NCBI GenBank assembly: GCA_041920565.1
Contig: JBHGXS010000036.1
Location: forward strand, 1 to 31,101
Direction of reading: 5' to 3'
DNA: 31,101 bases
Source: JAGHKQ01 sp041920565
GTDB lineage: Bacteria > Bacillota > Bacilli > Bacillales > Bacillaceae_G
Shown: positions 16,217-23,488 of the stretch, one piece after another
Numbering within the stretch: the first letter of the stretch is position 1
Layout: every line of letters starts with the position of its first letter
Made by a program: the position numbers and the translations under genes
Notes under the pieces: generated by a model
The model's database searches: none
Seen by the model: only the letters and a program-made list of their open reading frames with translations
What the model was told of the DNA's origin: nothing

Positions 16217-17228
16217 TCGATATTCGCGGCAAATTCTGTTCTCTCCCATCGGCGAAAAGGGGCAGCAGAATATACGGGAGAAACAGGTCCTGATTGTAGG
16301 GGCAGGCGCTTTGGGAAGCATGAATGCAGAAATGCTTGTTCGTGCCGGAATCGGGAAATTGACCATTATTGACCGTGATTATGTAGACTGGAGCAATTTA
16401 CAGCGTCAGCAATTATATACGGAACAAGACGTAATGGAGCAAACGCCAAAAGCAGTTGCAGCCAAACAAAGGCTGGAATTGATTAATAGTGATGTAGAAA
16501 TAGAAGCATATGTAGAAGATGCGACAGTCTCAGTATTGGAACGATTAGCAAATGGCGTAGATGTAATCATAGATGCTACCGATAATTTTGAAACAAGGTT
16601 TATTATTAATGACATCGCTCAAAAATATAAAATTCCTTGGATTTACGGTGCTTGTGTGGGAAGTTACGGTGTTTCTTATACCATTGTTCCGGGAGACACT
16701 CCCTGTCTTTCTTGTTTATTAGACAGTATTCCGCTCGGAGGGGCGACATGTGACACGGCAGGAATCATTTCTCCTGCCGTGTCCATGGTGGTTTCTTATC
16801 AAGTAAGTGAAGCATTAAAAATTTTATCTGAAAATATGGATGATCTTCGCCGAGAGCTTGTATCTTTTGATGTTTGGGCAAATGAATATACTTCATTGAA
16901 TGTAAAAAGCTTTAAAAAAACGGACTGTCCGTCTTGCGGAGAGGAAGCAACTTATCCATATTTACAAGAGGAGAATACATCGAAAACAGCAGTTTTATGC
17001 GGCAGAGATACAGTGCAAATTCGTTCGCCGCATATAAACTTTATAGATTTACAAGAGCAAGCACAGCTGTTGCATGGACGTGTGGAAAACCTGATATGCA
17101 ATCCATATTTACTATCATTTCAAGCAGAAAATAAGAGAATGGTATTGTTTCAGGATGGCCGTGTGCTAGTCCACGGCACAAAGAATATAACTGAAGCAAA
17201 AACGTTGTATCATCGGTATTTTGGATAA
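16209..17228 (+). CDS. thiF: ThiS adenylyltransferase ThiF (MoeB/E1-like)
   Basis: The 339-residue enzyme adenylates the C-terminus of ThiS. It has the E1-type nucleotide motif GAGALGSMNAEML (31-43), the Mg/ATP region IIDRDYVDWSNLQRQ, and IDATDNFETR (121-130). Zinc cysteines occur as two CxxC pairs, Cys166/Cys169 and Cys240/Cys243. A conserved Cys lies at 181 (ATCDTAG), near the position of the sulfur-handling Cys of E. coli ThiF. The start is TTG at 16209, overlapping the thiG end by 8 bases. The last 70 residues have no motif I can name. Confidence 0.93.
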   Translation: MSNRYSRQILFSPIGEKGQQNIREKQVLIVGAGALGSMNAEMLVRAGIGKLTIIDRDYVDWSNLQRQQLYTEQDVMEQTPKAVAAKQRLELINSDVEIEAYVEDATVSVLERLANGVDVIIDATDNFETRFIINDIAQKYKIPWIYGACVGSYGVSYTIVPGDTPCLSCLLDSIPLGGATCDTAGIISPAVSMVVSYQVSEALKILSENMDDLRRELVSFDVWANEYTSLNVKSFKKTDCPSCGEEATYPYLQEENTSKTAVLCGRDTVQIRSPHINFIDLQEQAQLLHGRVENLICNPYLLSFQAENKRMVLFQDGRVLVHGTKNITEAKTLYHRYFG

Positions 17229-17241
17229 AGGATGTGAAACT

Positions 17242-18054
17242 ATGAAAATAAATAAAGCATTGACGATTGCAGGATCCGACAGCGGCGGCGGAGCCGGAAT
17301 TCAAGCCGATTTAAAAACATTTCAAGAGCTAAAAGTATACGGTATGACAGTCATCACAGCCATTACTGCTCAAAATACTTTAGGAGTACAAGGAGTATAT
17401 CCGGTTCCGATAGAGGGGATTCAAGAGCAGCTTCAATCAATCGCAGCCGATTTAACACCTGATGCAGTAAAGTTGGGAATGTTATTCAGCAGTGAAATTA
17501 TTTCGTTGGTGGCTGAGAAATTAGCAGAATATAAATGGAAAAATATTGTGTTGGACCCCGTTATGATTGCAAAAGGAGGAGCCGCTTTATTGCAGCAAGA
17601 AGCTGTGGCTGCGTTAAAAGAAAAGCTTTTGCCTCTTGCGACTGTTATTACGCCTAATGTACCGGAGGCAGAAGTGCTCACAGGAATGAGCATTGCAAAT
17701 ATAGAAGACAGTAAGAAAGCGGCGAAATTGCTTCACAGTTGGGGAGTACAATATGTAGTGATGAAAGGCGGACACGCTTCGTACCAAGGAGACGAAGTGG
17801 TAGATCTTTTATTCGATGGTGAAACATTTACAGAATACAAAAGCTCCCGCATTCATTCTGTTCAAACACATGGAAGCGGCTGCACTTTTGCTGCTGTGAT
17901 TACTGCCGGATTGGCAAAAGGATACAGCATTTACGAGGCGGTAGAAGAAGCAAAACGTTTTATTACAAAAGCAATTGAACATGAGCTTAACATTGGAAAC
18001 GGACACGGTCCGACGAATCATTTTGCCTATCAATTAGAGAAAATAAAGTCTTAA
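17242..18054 (+). CDS. thiD: Hydroxymethylpyrimidine/phosphomethylpyrimidine kinase ThiD
   Basis: The 270-residue ribokinase-fold enzyme phosphorylates HMP and HMP-phosphate to HMP pyrophosphate. Motifs are AGSDSGGGAGIQADLKT (10-26), the MxxITAITAQNT region, LDPVMIAKGG, TPNVPEAE, and the anion-hole THGSGCTFAA. The ATG at 17242 is chosen because AAAGGATG (17227-17234) precedes it and ThiD homologues begin MxxxKALTIAGSD; the open frame extends back to 17221. It is the last gene of the operon and connects TenA-derived HMP to thiamine assembly. thiE, thiM and thiC are not in this window. Confidence 0.95.
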   Translation: MKINKALTIAGSDSGGGAGIQADLKTFQELKVYGMTVITAITAQNTLGVQGVYPVPIEGIQEQLQSIAADLTPDAVKLGMLFSSEIISLVAEKLAEYKWKNIVLDPVMIAKGGAALLQQEAVAALKEKLLPLATVITPNVPEAEVLTGMSIANIEDSKKAAKLLHSWGVQYVVMKGGHASYQGDEVVDLLFDGETFTEYKSSRIHSVQTHGSGCTFAAVITAGLAKGYSIYEAVEEAKRFITKAIEHELNIGNGHGPTNHFAYQLEKIKS

Positions 18055-18071
18055 TAACCATTCGCTTATAC

Positions 18072-18107
18072 AAAAACAGACTGTCTAAACTAGACAGTCT
18101 GTTTTTA
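18072..18107 (+). terminator. Terminator of the thiamine operon
   Basis: AAAAACAGACTGTCTA and its exact complement form a 16-bp perfect stem with an AAC loop and a T5 run. Confidence 0.93.
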
Positions 18108-18340
18108 TGTTATTAAATCTAATAATTATATTTACAATTTAGATGAAATAGGAAAAATAGGTATTAATGTTGAATCAGGGATTTATTGTTTTTATATGAA
18201 TACATAAGAGAAAAGAAGACATTCAATGAAAAGAGGGGATATCATAGGAAGTGATAATTATTTTAAAATAATTTGAATGTCAGATTTTTTATGTTTACTT
18301 TTTAAAAGATCAGGAGTAAGATTACTGCCACTTTGAAATC
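18108..18340. other. AT-rich intergenic region upstream of the kdp leader
   Basis: I see no gene. TTGAAT (18273-18278) and TACTTT (18296-18301), 17 bases apart, are a weak candidate promoter that would transcribe through the first, degenerate aptamer. Confidence 0.4.
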
Positions 18341-18440
18341 ATCACGCTGAATCTGAAAAGAGACAATCTTTTGGGGGGAATCCTTTTTAGGTAGGGCTAC
18401 TCTTAAAGCATGAATCTGGCAGTTAACTCTGTAAGCGTTA
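18341..18440 (+). promoter_or_regulatory. Degenerate or variant ydaO-type (c-di-AMP) aptamer
   Basis: The order of conserved blocks follows the ydaO/yuaA motif: CGCTGAATC, then TTGGGGGGAATCC, AGGTAGGGC, a GAATC block, CAGTTAAC and GTAAGCG. Several blocks conserved in the downstream copy are changed: the G-rich GGGGGAACCA segment is missing, CCCGAATCCG has become CATGAATCTG, and CTAACCTCG has become TTAACTCTG. No terminator follows. It is either a decaying copy or a variant with altered binding. Confidence 0.7.
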
Positions 18441-18466
18441 TCTTAAAATTTTTACATTTTCTCCTC

Positions 18467-18495
18467 TTTACAAGTCAAGTTTGGAGGAGTATAGT
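18467..18495 (+). promoter_or_regulatory. Sigma-A-type promoter between the two ydaO-type aptamers
   Basis: TTTACA (18467-18472) and TATAGT (18490-18495) are 17 bases apart, giving a start near 18502 and so excluding the upstream aptamer from the transcript. The site is embedded in an inverted repeat (CTCCTC at 18461-18466 with GAGGAG at 18484-18489). Confidence 0.65.
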
Positions 18496-18532
18496 AACTT
18501 TCATAAATCATAAATACACTTTCAGCAACCTG

Positions 18533-18650
18533 ATATCGCTGAGTCCGTTATGGAACGGGGGAACCAATTTTTTGGGGTGAATCCTTCATTTGAAGGTAGG
18601 GCTACTCTCAAGGCCCGAATCCGACAGCTAACCTCGTAAGCGTTTGGAGA
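18533..18650 (+). promoter_or_regulatory. c-di-AMP riboswitch (ydaO/yuaA class) controlling kdp
   Basis: The conserved ydaO blocks are all present: ATCGCTGAGTCCG, ACGGGGGAACCAA, TTGGGGTGAATCC, AAGGTAGGGC, GGCCCGAATCCGACAGC and TAACCTCGTAAGCG. The class binds cyclic di-AMP and normally turns genes off; for potassium importers this limits uptake when potassium and c-di-AMP are high. An intrinsic terminator follows at 18675-18710, ahead of the kdp genes. Control of kdp by such a riboswitch is established in the B. cereus group (B. thuringiensis). Confidence 0.92.
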
Positions 18651-18674
18651 GGGGGTTTCCTTTTGTGTTGTCTT

Positions 18675-18710
18675 TAAAAAACACTGGGTAACGCCTCAGT
18701 GTATTTTTTA
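18675..18710 (+). terminator. Terminator of the c-di-AMP riboswitch
   Basis: AAAAAACACTG and CAGTGTATTTTTT form an imperfect stem with a T6 run. Its 3' arm AGTGTATTT (18698-18706) is also exactly complementary to AAATACACT (18512-18520) at the start of the same leader, a possible alternative pairing. Confidence 0.85.
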
Positions 18711-18752
18711 TGCCCTAAATGAAAAAAATTACATTTATTAGGAGGATTTTAG

Positions 18753-18857
18753 ATGCTGGACATCATCATGTTAGGTTCTTTAATCATACTGAGCACTTCT
18801 ATGGTTGGATTAATCAAGTGGTCAAATAAAGTTGTTGAAGAGGGTGGAGACAAATGA
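18753..18857 (+). CDS. 34-residue small membrane protein ahead of kdpF
   Basis: ATG at 18753, with RBS TAGGAGGATTT just upstream, opens a frame encoding a single hydrophobic helix (IIMLGSLIILSTSMVGLI) and a charged tail (KWSNKVVEEGGDK). Its TGA overlaps the start of kdpF (ATGATG), as in a translationally coupled operon. It lies between the riboswitch terminator and kdpF, so its expression follows the pump. I do not recognise a family. By position and size it could be a second KdpF-like accessory peptide, or a leader peptide whose translation feeds ribosomes to kdpF. Confidence 0.65.
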   Translation: MLDIIMLGSLIILSTSMVGLIKWSNKVVEEGGDK

Positions 18858-18934
18858 TGATTGTACTATGGGGAATCACTGCAGCAGTTGCCGTTTATCT
18901 AGTGTATGCGTTATTAAATCCGGAGAAGTTTTAA
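18854..18934 (+). CDS. kdpF: Potassium-transporting ATPase small subunit KdpF
   Basis: The 26-residue peptide MMIVLWGITAAVAVYLVYAL followed by LNPEKF is a single membrane helix ending in the KdpF signature (LL-P-E-F). KdpF stabilises the KdpFABC complex. It overlaps the upstream small ORF by 4 bases and precedes kdpA by 19 bases. A start one codon later (18857) is equally possible. Confidence 0.88.
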   Translation: MMIVLWGITAAVAVYLVYALLNPEKF

Positions 18935-18953
18935 ACAGGGAGAGACATAAGTC

Positions 18954-20621
18954 ATGAGATGGTTGGCAGTTATTGTTACGATTGCTTTGTTTATTATATT
19001 AGCAAAGCCGGCGGGGATTTATTTAGAAAGAGCATTCGGTTCAAGCAAAAAGCTTGATAGAGTATTTGGCCCGATTGAACAATTCATCTTTAAAATTGCG
19101 GGCATCAAACCTCAAAACCAAACGTGGAAACAATATGCATTGGCGCTAGTGTTGACAAATGCATTTATGATTACGATAGTTTACTTTGTATTTCGATTGC
19201 AAGGAGTTCTTCCATTAAACCCGGACAACATTGCGGGTATGGAACCTACGTTGGCTTTTCATACAGCCATCAGCTTTATGACAAACACAAACTTACAGCA
19301 TTATAGCGGCGAAAGAGGATTGTCTTATTTTTCACAAATGATCGGAATCACGTATATGATGTTTGCAGCACCGGCTACAACACTGGCAATCGCAATTGCA
19401 TTTATTAGAGGACTGGCAGGCAAAAAGCTTGGCAACTTTTTTGCAGACTTTACTCGCTCCATTACAAGGGTGCTTCTTCCTTTAGCGTTTATTTGCGCAT
19501 TGATGTTTGCAGCGCTGGGCGTGCCGCAAACATTGGAGCCAACAGCAACGGCGACAACGGTAGAGGGGGCTAAACAGTTAATTGCTCGCGGTCCGGTAGC
19601 ATCGCTTTTATCCATTAAGGAGCTTGGTAATAACGGGGGCGGATTTTTTGGAGTAAACTCCGCGCATCCATTTGAAAACCCGAATATGATCAGCAACATT
19701 CTGCAAATGATTTTAATGATGCTTTTACCTACAGCGTTGCCTTTCACATATGGCAGAATGGTCGGAAATAACAAACAAGGACGTGTATTATTCGTTTCCA
19801 TGCTAATGTTGTTCCTCGTAGGATTTGGAACAATCTTTTGCGCTGAACTGCAAGGAAACCCGGTATTGAATCAATTAGGAGTTCAACATGAACAAGGAAA
19901 CATGGAAGGGAAGGAAATTCGATTTGGAACAGCATTCTCAGCACTGTATGCGACAGTGACAACCGCTTCAGAAACAGGAGCCGTTAATGCGATGCACGAT
20001 GCGTTAACGCCGATCGGCGGCATGGTTCCGTTGATAAATATGCTGTTAAATACAGTGTTTGGCGGAGTAGGTGCAGGATTTATAAACGTTGTGATGTATG
20101 CCATGATAGCAGTCTTTATTTCAGGATTAATGGTTGGCCGCACACCGGAGTTTTTAGGGAAAAAGCTGGAAGGAAAAGAAATGAAGTTGATTGCAGTTAC
20201 ACTTTTATTCCAGCCATTGCTTATTCTCAGCGCTTCAGCAATTGCATTTTCAACATCCTTAGGAATGGATGCTATTTCAAATCCTGGATTTCATGGCATC
20301 ACACAAGTTGTCTATGAGTACACATCTTCAGCAGCAAACAACGGTTCCGGCTTTGAAGGATTAGGAGATGCAACTCCGTTTTGGAATATTTCTACAGGGA
20401 TAGTAATGTATCTTGGCCGTTTCTTTAGTCTCGTTACAATGCTGGCAGTAGTTGCATCATTGAAGGAAAAAACGTTAGTGCCTGAAACAGTGGGTACATT
20501 CCGTACAGACAACAGCCTGTTCGGCGGTATTTTCATTGGAACAATCTTTATTGTCGGAGCGTTAACATTCTTTCCGATTTTAGTATTAGGGCCCATTGCG
20601 GAATTTCTTACTTTGAAGTAA
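18954..20621 (+). CDS. kdpA: Potassium-transporting ATPase subunit KdpA
   Basis: The 555-residue channel-like subunit has about ten membrane segments and is evolutionarily related to Trk/Ktr channels. Four selectivity-filter-like loops are visible: TNTNLQHYSGE, NNGGGFFGVNSAHPFENPN, the TTASETGAVNAM region, and SSAANNGSGFEGL. RBS AGGGAGAGA precedes the ATG. Length is typical (E. coli KdpA has 557 residues). It works with KdpB, KdpC and KdpF as a high-affinity potassium importer in the cytoplasmic membrane. Confidence 0.97.
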   Translation: MRWLAVIVTIALFIILAKPAGIYLERAFGSSKKLDRVFGPIEQFIFKIAGIKPQNQTWKQYALALVLTNAFMITIVYFVFRLQGVLPLNPDNIAGMEPTLAFHTAISFMTNTNLQHYSGERGLSYFSQMIGITYMMFAAPATTLAIAIAFIRGLAGKKLGNFFADFTRSITRVLLPLAFICALMFAALGVPQTLEPTATATTVEGAKQLIARGPVASLLSIKELGNNGGGFFGVNSAHPFENPNMISNILQMILMMLLPTALPFTYGRMVGNNKQGRVLFVSMLMLFLVGFGTIFCAELQGNPVLNQLGVQHEQGNMEGKEIRFGTAFSALYATVTTASETGAVNAMHDALTPIGGMVPLINMLLNTVFGGVGAGFINVVMYAMIAVFISGLMVGRTPEFLGKKLEGKEMKLIAVTLLFQPLLILSASAIAFSTSLGMDAISNPGFHGITQVVYEYTSSAANNGSGFEGLGDATPFWNISTGIVMYLGRFFSLVTMLAVVASLKEKTLVPETVGTFRTDNSLFGGIFIGTIFIVGALTFFPILVLGPIAEFLTLK

Positions 20622-20642
20622 GGGAACTGGGGGATATAACAA

Positions 20643-22751
20643 ATGAGTAAATCATCTGTAATAGAGAAAAAGAAAACAAATGTTACGAAGGATTTCAAGA
20701 ATATAAGTTTAGTAGAAGAAAATAATAAGATTCGTAAGGCAAAAACGATGGACAGCGATATTGTCAACAGTGCGTTAAAGCAATCATTTTTAAAATTAGA
20801 CCCGCGTGTTATGATGAAAAATCCAATCATGTTCGTGGTGGAAATCGGCTTCTTTATCACGCTTGCGTTGTCTTTTATGCCAAGTGCAACAAGTACGCCG
20901 ACTTGGTTTAACGTAACGGTTTCACTTATTCTGTTGTTCACTGTTCTGTTTGCTAATTTTGCAGAAGCATTGGCAGAAGGACGAGGCAAGGCTCAAGCCG
21001 ACTCCTTAAAGCAGTCGAAAAAAGACGTGTATGCACATCTAGTTAAGTCTAACCGGGAAATTGTAAAAGTATCCGCTACAGAATTGAGAAAGGGAGATGT
21101 TGTTATCGTTCGCCAAGGAGAAATGATTCCAGGGGACGGGGAAGTAATTAAAGGATTGGCATCCGTTGATGAATCTGCTATTACGGGTGAATCGGCTCCT
21201 GTAATCAAAGAAGCAGGCGGCGACTTCAGTTCTGTGACAGGCGGCACGTTAGTCATCAGTGATGAAATTATGATTCGTATTACAAATAATCCGGGAGAAT
21301 CATTTTTAGATAAAATGATCGCCTTGGTTGAAGGCGCGAAACGTCAAAAAACACCAAACGAAATTGCATTGAACACAGTTCTAACAAGCCTAACATTAGT
21401 TTTCTTGCTAGTGGTTGCCACGTTACCGGCATTTACAAATTATCTTGGATTTACGATTGATACTTCTATCTTAATTGCTTTACTTGTATGTTTAATTCCT
21501 ACCACAATCGGAGGTCTATTGTCAGCAATCGGGATTGCCGGGATGGACCGAGTTACAAAGTTCAATGTATTGGCGATGTCCGGGAAAGCAGTTGAAGCAG
21601 CAGGTGACATTAACACAATTATTTTAGATAAAACAGGTACAATTACATTTGGTAACCGTATGGCGCACACATTGGTTCCAGTTGGGACGGAAACATTAGA
21701 AAATGTAGCAAAATGGGCTGCTGTCAGCTCTTTAATGGACGAAACACCAGAAGGACGATCTGTTGTAGAATACATTAAATCAAAAGGATACAGCTGCAAT
21801 GAACATGCAGCAGAAGGAGCGGAGTTTGTGCCATTTAAAGCTGAAACACGTATGAGCGGTATGGATTTAGCTGATGGAACAAAAGTGAGAAAAGGTGCTG
21901 TCAACGCTGTTATTGATTGGGTAAAAGAACAAGGCGGCAGCATTCCGAGAGACTTGATACAAAAAGCGGATAATATTGCCAAAGAAGGCGGGACTCCTTT
22001 GGCTGTTGCAGTAAACAATCATATTTATGGATTAATTTACTTAAAAGACACAGTCAAGCCTGGAATGAGAGAACGTTTTGAACAGCTTCGCCAAATGGGA
22101 ATTAAAACCATCATGTGTACAGGCGATAACCCGTTAACAGCTGCAACTATTGCAAAAGAAGCCGGTGTGGATGAATTTATTGCAGAATGTAAGCCGGAAG
22201 ACAAAATTGCTGTTATTAAAGCGGAACAAGCAAAAGGAAAATTAGTAGCAATGACAGGGGATGGAACGAACGATGCTCCTGCATTGGCACAAGCAGATGT
22301 AGGATTAGCGATGAACAGTGGTACGGCAGCCGCGAAGGAAGCAGCTAACATGATTGACTTAGATTCCAACCCGACAAAGATTATTGAGGTTGTAGCTATC
22401 GGGAAGCAATTATTGATGACACGCGGGGCATTAACAACATTCAGTATTGCAAATGATATCGCGAAATACTTTGCCATCATCCCGGCAATGTTTATGGTAG
22501 CAATCCCGGAAATGAAAGTATTGAATGTTATGCACTTGCATTCTCCGTTATCTGCAATTTTATCTGCATTAATTTTTAACGCAATTATCATTCCGCTGCT
22601 GATTCCATTAGCGATAAAGGGTATATCCTACAAGCCGATGAGTTCTAATGCCTTGCTTCGCAGAAACTTATTTATTTACGGATTGGGAGGTGTGCTTGTT
22701 CCATTCATCGGAATTAAACTCATTGACCTTGCAGTTGCATTGTTCATGTAA
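20643..22751 (+). CDS. kdpB: Potassium-transporting P-type ATPase subunit KdpB
   Basis: The 702-residue catalytic subunit couples ATP hydrolysis to potassium import. The actuator TGES motif is at 181-184, the phosphorylation motif DKTGT at 329-333 (Asp329), and the hinge TGDGTNDAPA at 538-547. The membrane half contains the CLIPTTIGG helix. The N-terminus is about 20 residues longer than in E. coli KdpB (682) and strongly charged. The Ser of TGES, phosphorylated to inhibit the E. coli pump, is present. RBS GGGGGATA precedes the ATG, 21 bases after kdpA. Confidence 0.97.
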   Translation: MSKSSVIEKKKTNVTKDFKNISLVEENNKIRKAKTMDSDIVNSALKQSFLKLDPRVMMKNPIMFVVEIGFFITLALSFMPSATSTPTWFNVTVSLILLFTVLFANFAEALAEGRGKAQADSLKQSKKDVYAHLVKSNREIVKVSATELRKGDVVIVRQGEMIPGDGEVIKGLASVDESAITGESAPVIKEAGGDFSSVTGGTLVISDEIMIRITNNPGESFLDKMIALVEGAKRQKTPNEIALNTVLTSLTLVFLLVVATLPAFTNYLGFTIDTSILIALLVCLIPTTIGGLLSAIGIAGMDRVTKFNVLAMSGKAVEAAGDINTIILDKTGTITFGNRMAHTLVPVGTETLENVAKWAAVSSLMDETPEGRSVVEYIKSKGYSCNEHAAEGAEFVPFKAETRMSGMDLADGTKVRKGAVNAVIDWVKEQGGSIPRDLIQKADNIAKEGGTPLAVAVNNHIYGLIYLKDTVKPGMRERFEQLRQMGIKTIMCTGDNPLTAATIAKEAGVDEFIAECKPEDKIAVIKAEQAKGKLVAMTGDGTNDAPALAQADVGLAMNSGTAAAKEAANMIDLDSNPTKIIEVVAIGKQLLMTRGALTTFSIANDIAKYFAIIPAMFMVAIPEMKVLNVMHLHSPLSAILSALIFNAIIIPLLIPLAIKGISYKPMSSNALLRRNLFIYGLGGVLVPFIGIKLIDLAVALFM

Positions 22752-22761
22752 AGTAAAACTT

Positions 22762-22793
22762 CCATCAGTGTTAGAGGACTCCCTCACTGATGG
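22762..22793 (+). other. Hairpin between kdpB and kdpC
   Basis: CCATCAGTG and CACTGATGG form a 9-bp perfect stem with a 14-base loop and no T-run, so it is not a normal terminator. It lies in the unusually long gap (92 bases) inside the operon and may affect mRNA processing or the KdpB to KdpC ratio. Confidence 0.6.
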
Positions 22794-22843
22794 TCGGTTG
22801 AACTGCCGATAAACGGGATAAGGGAAAAGAAAGGAAGAAGAGG

Positions 22844-23425
22844 ATGAAGGAAAAGCAGAGCTTAACGGCTCCAATTATACGATTATCACTATTGACTATG
22901 GTTTTATGCGGTTTGATTTATCCATTTGCCGTAACGGGAATTGCACAAGCGGTTATGCCAGATAAAGCTGATGGCAGTCTTATTTATAATGAAAAGGGAA
23001 AAGTAATTGGTTCGGAATTCATTGGGCAAACATTTACAAGTCCCGAATATTTTCATGGCCGTGTTTCCAGTATTGAATACAATGCTGCAGGTTCCGGTTC
23101 CAATAACTATGCTTCATCAAATGAAGACATGCTAAAACGGACGAAAGAATCATTAAAACAATGGCAAAAAGAGAATCCAACTGTTCCTGTAATGGAAATC
23201 CCGATTGATTTAGTTACAAACTCCGGTTCCGGTTTGGATCCTCATATTAGTCCGGAAGCAGCTTATGTGCAAATTGACCGTATCGCAAAAGCAACTGGAT
23301 TGTCGAAAGAAGAATTGAAGGAGCTTGTAGAAAAGTATACAGAAGGACGAGAATTAGGGATATTCGGAGAGAAAAAGGTGAATGTTCTTCTCTTGAACCT
23401 GGATTTACAAAATATGATGAAATAA
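22844..23425 (+). CDS. kdpC: Potassium-transporting ATPase subunit KdpC
   Basis: The 193-residue subunit has one N-terminal membrane helix (about 10-33) and a soluble domain typical of KdpC, with GSEFIGQTFTSPEYFHGR, the NYASSNEDML region, and VTNSGSGLDPHISPEAA toward the C-terminus. It supports ATP binding and assembly of the pump. RBS GAAGAAGAGG lies before the ATG. A strong hairpin follows the stop. Confidence 0.96.
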   Translation: MKEKQSLTAPIIRLSLLTMVLCGLIYPFAVTGIAQAVMPDKADGSLIYNEKGKVIGSEFIGQTFTSPEYFHGRVSSIEYNAAGSGSNNYASSNEDMLKRTKESLKQWQKENPTVPVMEIPIDLVTNSGSGLDPHISPEAAYVQIDRIAKATGLSKEELKELVEKYTEGRELGIFGEKKVNVLLLNLDLQNMMK

Positions 23426-23430
23426 CGCTT

Positions 23431-23468
23431 GCTTTACCTCAATCTTACCGATTGAGGTAAAGCTGTTT
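23431..23468 (+). terminator. Hairpin, possibly a weak terminator, between kdpC and kdpD
   Basis: GCTTTACCTCAAT and ATTGAGGTAAAGC form a 13-bp perfect stem with a 7-base loop. Only TGTTTT follows, so termination is probably partial, leaving kdpD expressed at a lower level than the pump genes. Confidence 0.65.
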
Positions 23469-23488
23469 TAGCATTTGGAGGTGAAGAG

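Noticed and set aside
21440..22018. 192-codon minus-strand frame inside kdpB (and a similar one at 22037-22591)
   Set aside because: It is the antisense shadow of conserved KdpB motifs, with no RBS and no recognisable domain.
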